Shown piece after piece: positions 23,569-34,908 of a DNA stretch of 64,000 bases. Source of the stretch: Saussurea involucrata. Taxonomy: Eukaryota > Streptophyta > Magnoliopsida > Asterales > Asteraceae. The DNA is taken from the NCBI GenBank assembly GCA_033807775.1, contig CM066315.1, positions 4,592,501 through 4,656,500 on the forward strand, read 5' to 3'. Below the pieces are notes generated by a model, which was given only the letters and a program-made list of their open reading frames with translations, was not told where the DNA came from and did no database searches. The translations under genes were made by a program, and so were the position numbers. Numbering within the stretch: position 1 is the first letter of the stretch; the number at the start of each line of letters is the position of its first letter.

Positions 23569-25837
23569 TTTGTGTTGGTAGAAATAATAATAACTTAACT
23601 CTAAATGTTGGTTCCTCCAATAGTGAATTGGATAAATCGTTGTTATGGCGTCATCGTCTTGGCCACATAAACAAGAAACGCATCGCCAAGCTCCAATCGG
23701 ATGGGATCTTGGAACCATTTGGCTTAAAGTCGGATGGAGAATGCGAGTCTTGCTTACTTGGCAAGATGACAAAAGCACATTTCAAAGTAAAAATGGAAAG
23801 GGGTAAGGATCTGTTGGACTTAATCCACACAGATGTATGTGGACCGTTCAGATCTGCCACGAGAAACGGTGAGAGATACTTTGTTACCTTTACTGACGAT
23901 TTCAGTAGATATGGATTTATCTATTTGATGAAAAACAAGTCGGACACTTTTGAAGTGTTCAAAGGATTCAAAAACGAAGTAGAAAACCAACTGGGCAAGA
24001 AGATCAAGATGCTCCGGTCCGACAGGGGTGGAGAATACTTGAGTCATGAATTCTATGACTATCTAAGGGATTGTGGAATAGTTCCGCAATTATCTCCTCC
24101 CAGAACACCACAACTCAATGGTGTTGCTGAGAGAAGAAATCGAACGCTACTTGATATGGTTCGGTCCATGATGAGTCGTGCTACACTTCCAATATCGTTC
24201 TGGGGCTATGCCTTAGAAACTGCAGCTCATATCTTAAACCTCGTTACAACTAAGAAGGTTGCAAAGACACCTCTGAAATGTGGACTGGGACTCGTCCCTC
24301 GTTAGCACATATAAAGGTATGGGGTTGTGAAGTCTTCGTTCGGCGCGAAACTAACGACAAGCTAGAACCTAGAGCAGAGAAGTGTCGGTTCATTGGTTAT
24401 CCCTACAAATCCTTTAGATATATATTTTACAAACCTTCTGAGAACAAAGTGTTTGTAGCTAGAAGGGGAGTCTTCCAAGAAAGGGAGCTCATTTCCAAAG
24501 AGGATAGTGGGAGCAGTATTGATCTTGAAGAAATTCAAGAAACAACCAATGATGAACCTATAGTTGACACTAGCCCTCAACATGAGGTTGAACCACCTGT
24601 TGAGGAAACTGACATACCTCCACCACCTCTTCGTAGAAATAGTAGAGATAGTAGAGCTAATCAATCTCCTGATTTTTATTATGGTTTTCATATTACAAAG
24701 GAAAGAGATACACTAGTCAATGATAAAACATTTGAAAGTGCGGATGAGCCATCCAACTACAAGGAAGCGATGGCAGGCCCTGAGGCTGCCAAGTGGAAAG
24801 AGGCCATGGAGAGCGAGATTCAATCTATGTACGATAACCAAGTTTGGAAATTGGTTGATCATGCACCAGGTCGCAAGACAGTTGGGTGTAAGTGGATCTT
24901 CAAAAAGAAGACCGACATGGATGGGAATGTGCACACATTCAAGGCTAGATTGGTTGCGAAAGGTTACACTCAAACTCAAGGGATTGATTATGATGAAACC
25001 TTCTCACCGGTAGCAAAGATTAAGTCTATCCGGATATTACTTTCCATAGCTGCATTTCATGACTATGAAATATGGCAAATGGATGTAAAAACCGCTTTCC
25101 TCAATGGGAAACTTGATGAGGATGTGTATATGGCACAACCTGAAGGTTTTGTACATACCGAGTATCCAGATAAGGTGTGTAAGCTTGAAAGATCCATTTA
25201 TGGACTTAAACAAGCGTCTCGTAGCTGGAATCTTTTTTTTCATGAAAAGGTCAAGGAGTTTGGATTTTCTAGAAGCGAAGATGAGTCCTGCGTATATGTT
25301 AAGGCTAGTGGGAGTAATGTTGTATTTCTAGTCTTGTATGTTGATGACATACTACTCATAGGAAACGATATTCCGATGTTGCAAGATGTAAAGGTCTGGC
25401 TCGGAAAATGTTTCGCTATGAAAGATTTGGGAAATACAGCATACATACTTGGAATAAGAATTTATCGAGATAGAACCAAGCGTTTAATTGGACTTTGTCA
25501 AAGTACATACTTGGATAAGATATTGAAGAAATTCAATATGAGTGAATCCAAGAAAGGGTATTTGCCCATGCAACATGGCATAAGATTGAGTAAAGATCAA
25601 TGTCCCAGCACTAGTAAAGAACTGGACAGAATGAGTCGAATTCCATATGCATCAGCTATAGGATCGATCATGTATGCCATGACATGTACTAGACCTGATG
25701 TCTCATTTGCTTTAAGCGTGGTGAGTAGAGTGCCGACTGAAGAGAATCCGGCGGATCCTTTCACGAAAGCGTTAACTCGACCCAAACATGAGTATGATAC
25801 TAAAGCCATAGGTGTTAGAATTATCAATATACCTTGA
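23520..25837 (+). pseudogene. Copia-B integrase-RT remnant with frameshifts and a deleted RNase H
   Basis: Frame 23520-24305 carries the GAG-pre-integrase motif WRHRLGHI and the integrase core (HTDVCGPF, RSDRGGEY, NGVAERRNRT). A second frame change near 24275-24285 leads into 24278-25837. That frame has the integrase C-terminal part and the RT domain (KARLVAKGYTQ, YVDDILLIGN). The RT runs to ALSVVSR and then joins directly to PTEENPADPFTKAL, the end motif of RNase H, so nearly all of RNase H is missing. This Pol is inactive. Confidence 0.92.
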
Positions 25838-26055
25838 ATGTTTTAGTCGTTAGTTTGATGTATTGAAAACGTAATAAATTGTATTTGATTTGGAGATTAT
25901 TATATGGAGATTATAATATATGCTGGATTGTGTCCATTTACATTTAATTTATTATCGTGTTTTGTTTTGCATGTTTAGAACCAACTTCCTGCGTATTAAT
26001 TTACTTAAACCTCCACAGTCAGTCATACTCCTGGAAGTAAGTAGTGATTCAAGAC

Positions 26056-28306
26056 TGTAACACCCTAAAAACAGGGCCAATTTAAACCTTAAAAATTGCT
26101 ACAAGTTATGATCATAAAAACTTCAAACTTTTATAACCTGAGGATCAAACGTAAAGATTTTATATACAATGCATCTAATTCAAATAACCTATTAATCTAA
26201 TCATACAACATAATCAGATTAATTAAGTTATATAATCCTTTGTCCCAAAAAGCCTCAAAAGTAATGCTAGATCCTCCGTTATCTCTAAGTTTGAGTCTTC
26301 CCAAAAGTTCTCTTCTCTCATTCCCGCTTACTTCCCGGAGCTTGTACCTGGTAAGAAAATTCAACTTGAAACATTAGGCTTTTGCCTAGTGAGAATATTC
26401 AAATCAAATTAAAGTTTAACAATTAAAATCTCAACAGATAGAACAAACCTGTTCTCGCCCATCTTACCGTACCACAACTCCTTTCAACACTGGGAATCTA
26501 CCCCACTATCATACTTATGACTAATTCGTCTAGCCATAATATTACTACCAAGAGTTTACCATAAATCATCCCAGATTCAAAGTCATTACTCTTATCTAAG
26601 AAATTACAAGTCAAAACCTGCCTATTTCTTAATCCGGAAGTAGAGATTACAAATTACTTTATGCCTATCTCTAATCTTCCTTTCACAACGGGAAATCTCC
26701 GATCTTCCCTATAAAATGGAAATCTCCGATCTTCCATTCGAAATGGGAATTACAAATCAAAATCTGCCTATTCCACATTTCACGTCCTCACCATCTCAGA
26801 ATCACTGACCCCAATGGGATTAATATATCGCGATACACAACCGGGGCCCTCACGATGATTCAAGATACGCTCATTCACTAGAAATTACATCCCTTGGTCA
26901 AATGGCAAGTATTTCGGTTCCCATTAGACCGTACCCAGGTGCCCTACTATGACCGAATGCCTATTTCTAGCAATCGCCACAAAATACATCAGTATTATTA
27001 CTCTTACTATTATACGTGCATAACATACGATATATTCATCTCCAAAACATATTCTATATATATAACATTTATAAAGAATATTAATAGTCTTGACACCTCG
27101 ACTTCTCAACTATTCCCTCATTGCATTTTAGCACGGGGATCAACATATCATAACTTTTAGTCATCTATTTGGACTCATTACTAAATAAGACGAGTCCTTA
27201 ATAACATGTTCAGACACACATATAATCTATATCTATTTCAATATTAATTGTTGAATTTTAAAGAGAGTTGAATAAACTCACCTGGTATGAAGTCACACTT
27301 CTTTTATTTCTTTTAAAGACGTAGGAACTCCTGTCTTCACCACCACAGTTTACTGTAATATCCAATATACACATATACTGATATTAAATTACAGAACAAA
27401 ACTCTCTAAAACTAAGAATCCTTATCATCTAAAAATCTTCGCCTTAAGTCGCAACCAACTAAGTATTAAAATCTCTTGTCGCAATGCACAGTGCAAGTCG
27501 CAATCAACTACTGCGACATGGTCACCATGTCGCAACCTTCTATTGCGATTTCAACCCCAAGTCGCAACCTTCTATTGCGACTTCAACACCAAGTCGCAAC
27601 CTTCTATTGCGACTTCACTTCCTTGTCGTTCTTAAGGCTGCGACATTCATGAATGTCGCAATGCACTGTTGCGACATGCTTGAATGTCTCAACCCACTGA
27701 AATTATCTAAAACCCAGATTTTATACTTTTAAGCTATGTTTGATTCTGTAAACATACATATATGTTCAATACCACTAACATAACATATCTACAAATTCAG
27801 ATTCTCATAATCATCCAAAAATCATCAAAACTCATTTTCTAAACCATAGAAAACTTTTAACTATAAAGATGAAGGATTAATGAGATGTTTACCTTTGTTT
27901 GATTCTTGCTTCCCAACTGAAATACAACTGATTTCCTTCTTCTTTTCTTGCTTGATCTTCCTCGGTTCCCTCTCTTCTCTTCACCGAAGTTTACACACAC
28001 ACACAAGACACCAAATGAAGAAATATCTTCATTTCTCTTTTCTAGCAAAAGAGGCGGTGGTGGGGTGGGAGTTTCACTACTCACCCCCAAACTTCCATCT
28101 ATTGGCAACTTTGACCCTTATACTTCCAAATTATATTTAAAGTTTACCCCTAACTTATTATTCCATAAAAACGATTCAACGTAACTTATTCGGGGTTAAA
28201 CTCTAAAATTAATATATCAAATAATAAATCATAACTTATCAATTAATTATACTCAATTAATTAATAATACCCATTATCATTATTCATGAAAATTCGAGAT
28301 GTTACA
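26056..28306 (-). repeat. 3' LTR of the gypsy element
   Basis: The 2251-bp LTR has TGTAACACCC...GATGTTACA ends. Three units of a 32-bp hairpin repeat lie at about 27530-27625, against five in the other LTR. Confidence 0.92.
27447..27693. repeat. Hairpin array GTCGCAA/TTGCGAC in the gypsy 3' LTR
   Basis: Repeats of GTCGCAA-CCTTCTA-TTGCGAC (7-bp stem, 7-nt loop) with related variants occupy about 250 bp. The same array is at 36301-36612 in the other LTR. In element orientation it lies downstream of the GA-rich leader-like sequence (27890-28070), so it is probably transcribed. Confidence 0.85.
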
Positions 28307-28322
28307 ATACTCCCCAACTTGA
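28307..28322 (-). other. Polypurine tract of the gypsy element
   Basis: The minus strand reads AAGTTGGGGAGTAT directly before the 3' LTR, the expected primer site for plus-strand synthesis. Confidence 0.75.
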
Positions 28323-28348
28323 AAATGATTTCGTCCCCGAAATCAATT

Positions 28349-31333
28349 CTAGCTAAACAATTGAGGATATCTAACTTTCATATCTTCCTATGACTCTAAG
28401 GTCACATTAGCACCTCGATGATGCTTCCATTGAACTTTTAACATTACCATCTCTTTACCACTTCGTAACCTCTTAACTGACCTTTCCAAAATTGCTTCCG
28501 GTTCTTCTACACATCGACTCCCTTCATCCACCCTTACATCAGTAAGTGGAATCACATCCTGTTCTTCGGCTAAGCATTTCCGAAGATAACACACATGAAA
28601 AGTATTATGGATCCCTTCCAACTCAGGTGGAAGATCCTGTTGATACGCTTGAAGACCAACTCTTTTGGTAATAGTGAATGGTCCTAGAAAACGAGGACTT
28701 AATTTCCCACGCTTTCCAAACCGAATCATACCTTTCCATGGGGATACTTTAAGCATTACACGTTCCCCAACTTGAAATTCTTTTGGTCTCCTTTTCGGAT
28801 CAGCGTAACTTTTCTGTCTATCTTGAGCCGCTTTCATATGCTGCCGAATTTCCTTTATCTTGTCTGCGGTTTGTTGCACAAGTTCCGGACCAGCAAACTG
28901 TTTCTCTCCAGCTTCTAACCAGCACACCGGAGTTCTGCACTTCCTACCATATAATTCCTCGAAAGGTGCTCTTCCAATACTGGAATGGTAACTGTTATTG
29001 TAAGCAAATTCTACTAATGGCAAATGAGAATCCCAGTTACCTCCAAAATCTAGCACACACGATCTAAGCATATCTTCCAAAGTCTGTATGGTTCTTTCAC
29101 TTTGGCTGTCAGTCTGTGGGTGATAAGCAGTACTTAGATTAACCCTCGTACCCAATTCTTCTTGAAGCGACTGCCAAAACCTGGAAGTAAACCGACTGTC
29201 ACGATCGGACACAATAGACACCGGTATACCGTGTCGTGACACTACTTCATCAATATATAGCTTCGCCAATTTATCTATTGGTGATGCTTCTTTCATAGCT
29301 AAGAAATGAGCACTCTTCGTCAGTCGATCGACGATTACCCAAATGGTATCGTTACCTCTTTGCGTCTTTGGTAACTTTGTCACAAAATCCATGGTAACCT
29401 TATCCCATTTCCACTCCGGAATTTCCAAAGATTGAAAACTTCCGTATGGTCTTTGGTGCTCTGCTTTTACTAACGAACAAGTTCCGCATTTCTCTACTAT
29501 TCGTGCCACATCCACTTTCATAGTCGGCCACCAATAGTGCAGTTTCAAATCTCTATACATTTTGGTACTTCCCGGATGTATAGAATACTTAGATCTATGC
29601 GCATCCTCCATAATCAACTCCCGATTTCCACCTATCTTTGGTACCCAAACACGACCTTGGAACAATTTAATCCCTCGGCTATCTTCAGTCAGCTGAAGAT
29701 GTTGCTTGCTCATCACTTCTTCTTTCAAGTTGCTTTCTAACAAAGCCTCCACTTGAGCAGCTTTTATTCTTTCAATCAGACTCGACATTACATCAATTCT
29801 GGCATTTGTCGTTTTCAAGCACCCATTATACTCTTTTCTACTCAAGGCATCGGCTACAACATTTGCTTTACATGGGTGGTAATGCAATTCACAATCATAG
29901 TCCTTCAACAATTCAAGCCATCGCCTTTGCCTCATATTCAACTCCTTCTGATAAAAAACATGCTGTAAACTTTTATGATCAGTGAAGAGTGTACACTTCG
30001 TTCCATAGAGATAATGACGCCACAGCTTTAAAGCAAACACAACGGCTGCTAATTCTAAATCGTGGGTAGGATAGTTCTTTTCGTGTTCTTTCAACTGTCT
30101 TGACGCATAGGCAATCACCTTACCTCGTTGCATCAACACACATCCCAAACCCATTTTCGATGCGTCACTATAGACTACCAAATCTTCAGTTCCTTCTGGC
30201 AGTGCAAGAATAGGAGCTTCACACAACTTCTGCCGTAAGGTTCTGAAAGCTAAATCCTGCTTTTCGGTCCAAACAAACTTCATATTCTTACGAGTCAACA
30301 TCGTCAGAGTAGAAGCAATCTTTGAGAAGTCTTTAATAAACCTTCTGTAATAACCTGCGAGACCCAAGAAACTTCTTATTTCAGACGTGTTTTTCGGAGT
30401 CTCCCAATTCATCATTGCTTCTATTTTTGCTGGATCTACTTTCACCCCTTCCGATGAAATCACATGACCGAGAAATTGTACTTATTTCAACCAAAATGCA
30501 CATTTAGAGAATTTTGCATACAATTTCTCTTTGCGTAACACTTCTAACACTTCACGAAGATGGCGTTCATGATCCTCCTCATTCTTCGAGTAAACAAGTA
30601 TGTCATCAATGAAAACGATAACAAACTTGTCTAGAAACAGTCGACACACTCTATTCATCAGATCCATGAATATAGCTGGAGCATTAGTCAACCTAAATGG
30701 CATCACGAGAAATTCATAATGCCCGTACCTCGTTCTAAACGTTGTCTTTGGAACGTCTTCTTCTCTTACCCGCACTTGGTGATACCCTGACCTTAGATCA
30801 ATTTTGGAAAAGCATCCCGCACCGTGGAGTTGATCAAATAGATCATCAATCCTTGGAAGCGGATACTTATTCTTTATCGTCACCTTATTCAGCTCTCGAT
30901 AATCTATGCACATTCTCATAGTGCCATCTTTCTTCTTAACAAACAATACCGGAGCTCCCCAAGGTGAAGAACTCGGTCTAACAAAACCTTTGTCTAACAG
31001 CTCTTGCAATTGAGATATCATTTCTGTCATCTCAGCTGGCGCTAGGCGGTAAGGTACACGAGCTATCGGTGCTGCTCCAGGAATAAGATCGATGCGAAAC
31101 TCTACTTGTCTTTCCGCTGGTAGACCTGGATGATCATCCGGGAATACATCCGGAAATTCACGCACCACTTTGATATCTTGCACTTGTTTCTTTTCTAACT
31201 TCGTATCTATAACATAAGCTAGATAGGACCAACATCCCTTTGATAAACATTTACGCGCCTTTGCCACTGAAATCAACGGAATATCTTCTTTCTGCTTTTC
31301 TCCAAATATGAATACGTCATCTATATCGGTCAT
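28349..31333 (-). pseudogene. Gypsy Pol (RT-RNase H-integrase-chromodomain-like) with nonsense codons
   Basis: The RT part (30482-31333) has [11 protein letters not shown] and FIDDILVYS. An in-frame TAA ends it at 30482 and the same frame continues at once into RNase H and integrase (28388-30463). There RNase H shows [11 protein letters not shown], the integrase has the HHCC zinc region (WWPTM, EKCGTCS) and core motifs ([18 protein letters not shown]). The C-terminal tail resembles a chromodomain. A premature TAG at 28388 cuts off about a dozen residues before the original stop at 28349. A third nonsense codon (TGA) separates this frame from the protease. The usual MPFGLTNAP motif reads MPFRLTNAP. 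No frameshift is seen, so the damage is point-like. Confidence 0.93.
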
Positions 31334-31339
31334 CGGAAT

Positions 31340-31671
31340 TCAGATCAGCTTCTTTGCACACATTATTTCTTCCTGGTTATTGCTCAACCAGTCCATCCCC
31401 ACAATAACATCAAATCCCCCAATTTCCATTAACAATAAGTCAATCGGAAATTCTGTTCCCTCTATCAAAATTTTACAATCGACCAAACTTTCACTAACCA
31501 AAGACTGAACTCCATTAGCTATCTCAACTACTAAGGCATCTCCTAAAGTAGTGACAGGCATAGCTAGCTTACGGTAGAACAACTTGGATACAAAAGAATA
31601 GTTTGTGCCACTATCAAATAACACATGTGCAGGAATGGAGTTTATAAGGAATATACCCGAGACAACATCTT
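31340..31671 (-). pseudogene. Gypsy retropepsin (protease) fragment
   Basis: The frame contains VLFDSGTNYSFVS, the aspartic protease active-site motif, and FDVIVGMDWL. It is cut off from gag by the solo LTR at 31672 and from RT by an in-frame TGA. The coding frame runs unbroken up to the solo-LTR junction at 31671, upstream of the first ATG. Confidence 0.88.
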
Positions 31672-31937
31672 TGTAATAACCAGGTATTTTATCTAATTTA
31701 AAATTGGTATTTTATAAGTCTTTATTTTAGTATTTTATGGAGTTAAGAAATTTAGGGATAAGTTTAATTTTAATTGGAAGGTTGGGGATAAGTTTTGCCA
31801 AATGAGTAAAGTCTAGGGTCTAATTGGTCTTTTTGCCAAACTCCTCCACTTGACCGACTCTAGTATATCATGTATCAGATGAAGTCTTCAATTAGTAAAA
31901 AAAAGAATATCCAAAGTGTTTGTGTGTGAGTGAATAC

Positions 31938-31977
<40 letters not shown>

Positions 31978-33259
31978 GAAATTCGAAGAAGAAGAAGAAG
32001 AATTGAAAGATACTCAGCTGGGATTTTAATTGGTGCAGTAAATCAAAGAGGTAATGTTCTTATTCAAACACTCTTTTATAAGAATTAGGTTTCTTTTGGA
32101 TTTTGAGGTGGGTTTAGGTAAGTTTAGATGAATTTGTGAATTTTAGTTGCAATTTAGAGTGTTAAAAGGGGTTTAGAACACTTCTGTACAATCTGGGTAT
32201 AAGATGAAATTCCTGCAATTAAACTGAACTTTTCTGATAGGGGCGATGAACAGTGTTTTCGCGAAAAGTGGGAATTCGCAAGCCTTGGTTGCGAAAAGTC
32301 CACTTTGCGCAAGCAGCTAAAACGCAAAGTGAGGTTTTCGTATATGTTGGTTACGAAAAGTAGGGAACTCGCAACTGTGGGTTGCGAGAAGTGAGGTTTT
32401 CGCATCTGTTGGTTGCGAAAAGTGAGGAACTCGCAACTGTAGGTTGCGAAAAGTAAACTTTTCGTAATAGTGGGTTGCGAAAAGTTGGGTTTTCCTGTTT
32501 ATGTGTTAAAGAGTATGTATACTTTAATTTGTTTCAGATACTAAGGATCTGGGTTAAAAGATAATCTATTTTGAAGAAAGTTTGAAGGACCTTGCTTAAA
32601 AGATCAGGTGAGTTGTACTTTAAAAAGTATTTTTCTGGAATGCATTACGTGAATAACAAATATTTGATATGTGGTATGAATATGTCATACGTGGGTGATT
32701 ATAATATATTGAGATATTATAATTACGTGAGTATTATATGGTAATATAATACGTGGCCGGGCTTTGGACCGGTGTGATAAATTGGCTCGCAACCAATTGA
32801 TATTGGCCATTGGTGGAGGGATAAGGTGGAATGAGACAGGTATGATGCATAAATGTTAATTGGTATTAACTTACGTGTGATGTATGTGTATTTATATAAA
32901 GTGTGTTTTATATAAATGAATTTTAATGAATTACAAATGGCAGGGATTTACTCACTAGACCCTTAGGTCTAACCTTCATTTTCTGTTTTAAAAATTATGT
33001 ATTCCAGGTGGTGATTCCAGTAAGAACAAGTAAATAGAATACTTGTTGGCTAGCTTTGGAGAAGATTATCATCATGATGCTACGGATGCTTTTGTAGTTA
33101 TAATTTTTGTTATTACTATGTAATTCAAAGTGGATCAAGTTGTAATGAATTTTTATGTTCAGACTTTAGATGGGACCAAATGTGAAAGATGAAGTACTTT
33201 GTTGTAAACATGTTATGGAATGTATGTTATATGTATGTTTCGTTTTGCGGGATGTTACA
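31672..33259 (+). mobile_element. Solo LTR inside the gypsy gag-protease junction
   Basis: The 1588-bp segment has TGTAATAACCAGG...GGATGTTACA ends and the target duplication ATCTT (31667-31671, 33260-33264). It disrupts the gag-protease frame of its host. It is related to the solo LTR at 19594 in its first 150 bp and overall plan: a GA-rich stretch with (GA)n at 31938-31972, then a hairpin array. It is the youngest layer of the stack. Confidence 0.92.
32250..32490. repeat. Array of TCGCAAC/GTTGCGA hairpins, stem variant
   Basis: Units such as CTCGCAAC-TGTGG-GTTGCGAG sit among several with TTCGCA...TTGCGAA ends. Compared with the 20.2-kb array the outer base pair is changed (G-C there; C-G or T-A here), yet pairing is kept in the best units. 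Confidence 0.75.
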
Positions 33260-34558
33260 ATCTTTCGATCCTTTCGCTTCTTCAGCAGTCATTTGAAAAG
33301 CACGTCCAGTTGGTTTAGGGATAACCAACTTCCTTCCCTGATCTCCCTCCTTCTTTAGCTTCGGACAATCTTTTCGAAAGTGGCCCGGTTGCTTACATTC
33401 AAAACACACTGATCCCGACATTGGGCAGTTCACGGCTATATGCCCCGCCTTCCCGCACTTGTAACATTCATTTCCACCCACTCGACACAACCCAAAATGT
33501 TTGCTTCTACATTTGGAACACCAGCTTGGTTCCCTACAAGAGTCATAACGGATATTCTTGCCAAACAATCTGGTTTTCTGAGAAGATTTTGAACGACCTT
33601 CCCACTTTCTCTTTTCTCCCACATGCGCTTTCTCTTCTTTGTCTTTGGCGTACATCTCTTCTATCACTTTCGCTTCCTCAATCGTCTCCCTTAAAGTAGT
33701 AACTTTTGAACTTCGGACCCCGGTCATCATATCCGCCGGTAAACCCTTCAGATAAGCTTTAATTTTGTCTTTCTCAGCTGGAGCCACATGCCCCACCAGG
33801 TTCAGCTTCTCCATAAAGGATTCAGTATACTTTCTCACTGTCATGTTGCCTTTCTTGAGATTCCTGAACTCTTCCTCAATTCGGTCCATTTCAGTTTCGT
33901 TACAGTACTCTTCCAAAATCTTTGCTTTGAACTGTTCCCAAGTCACGGCATTCAGAACTGCCTCCGTCACAGAAGATGACAGTACGTTCCACCAGGATAA
34001 CGCGTTACCGCGTAACATTTGTGACCCAAATCTAACTTTAGACTTTTCATCATAACACTCACAAGCCCGAAAGGCTTGTTCTATTTCTCTTATCCAGTTC
34101 ATGCAAGCCACTGGACTATCATCTCCTTTGAATTCCGGCGGTTTACAGCTCAGAAACGTTTTGTAGGAGCAGTTTCTTTCAACCCTTCTTTCCGTCTCCG
34201 ACCCTGGGTTACCAGTTGGATTTATCACACTAGTATCAACTACTGTTCGTCTTGGTTCCGTACTTCGATCATTGAACATTTTCATAAACATTTCTGCTTG
34301 TCTTCCCATATTGATGTTCATCATTTCAGCTTGCCTTTCCATTGATGCATTCATCAATCTGGTTACATTATCCATTATGCGGCCTTCCATACTTGAATCC
34401 GATGGTGTTTGATCGGCAGTACTGGCACCCCCTCGATGTACCCGATTTCGCATTCCTCCTAAAGAAAGAAAATCTGGTGGCGTCTCCTGAATTCCGCTTA
34501 CTCCAGTTTGCCTTTCTCCCGTATCGTCTAACCAATTCCTCGGAGGTGTATTCACCAT
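33260..34558 (-). pseudogene. Gypsy Gag, separated from protease by the solo LTR
   Basis: The frame of about 433 residues starts MVNTPPRNW. It has a retrotransposon Gag domain (about 135-245, with FKGDDSPVACMNWI and LRGNALSWWN) and two CCHC knuckles (CYKCGKAGHIAVNC, CFECKQPGHFRKDC). The domain set is complete. The original frame ran on into the protease; now it ends about ten codons inside the solo LTR. A truncated Gag could still be made. Confidence 0.92.
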
Positions 34559-34893
34559 TGATCTGGTATGAGCACAACAGAATACTCATCAGTAATGGTT
34601 TATACAACTAGACATACAATACGTACTTTACCGCTAATCAGTCACTGTAACAATTTAGAAACAAGTATGCTTGTGTAACAATATATTCATAATAACAGTA
34701 GCTAATTGAAATTGCGAACATATCATACATGAGATTCTCATTACCATTGTTACAGTACTAACTTCGCGTATTTTTGTCGACTCTAAGACTACCCAGTCTT
34801 AGTACTTCTACCCATAACTCGCGGCTCATAACTTAATTCATCACAGCTTAAGTCTAGGTATCTCAAAATCATACCTAGTTCGCTTAAACTACA

Positions 34894-34905
34894 GCTCTGA
34901 TACCA
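34894..34905 (-). other. Primer binding site, initiator tRNA-Met, gypsy element
   Basis: The minus strand reads TGGTATCAGAGC, three bases from the 5' LTR. Confidence 0.9.
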
Positions 34906-34908
34906 TAT

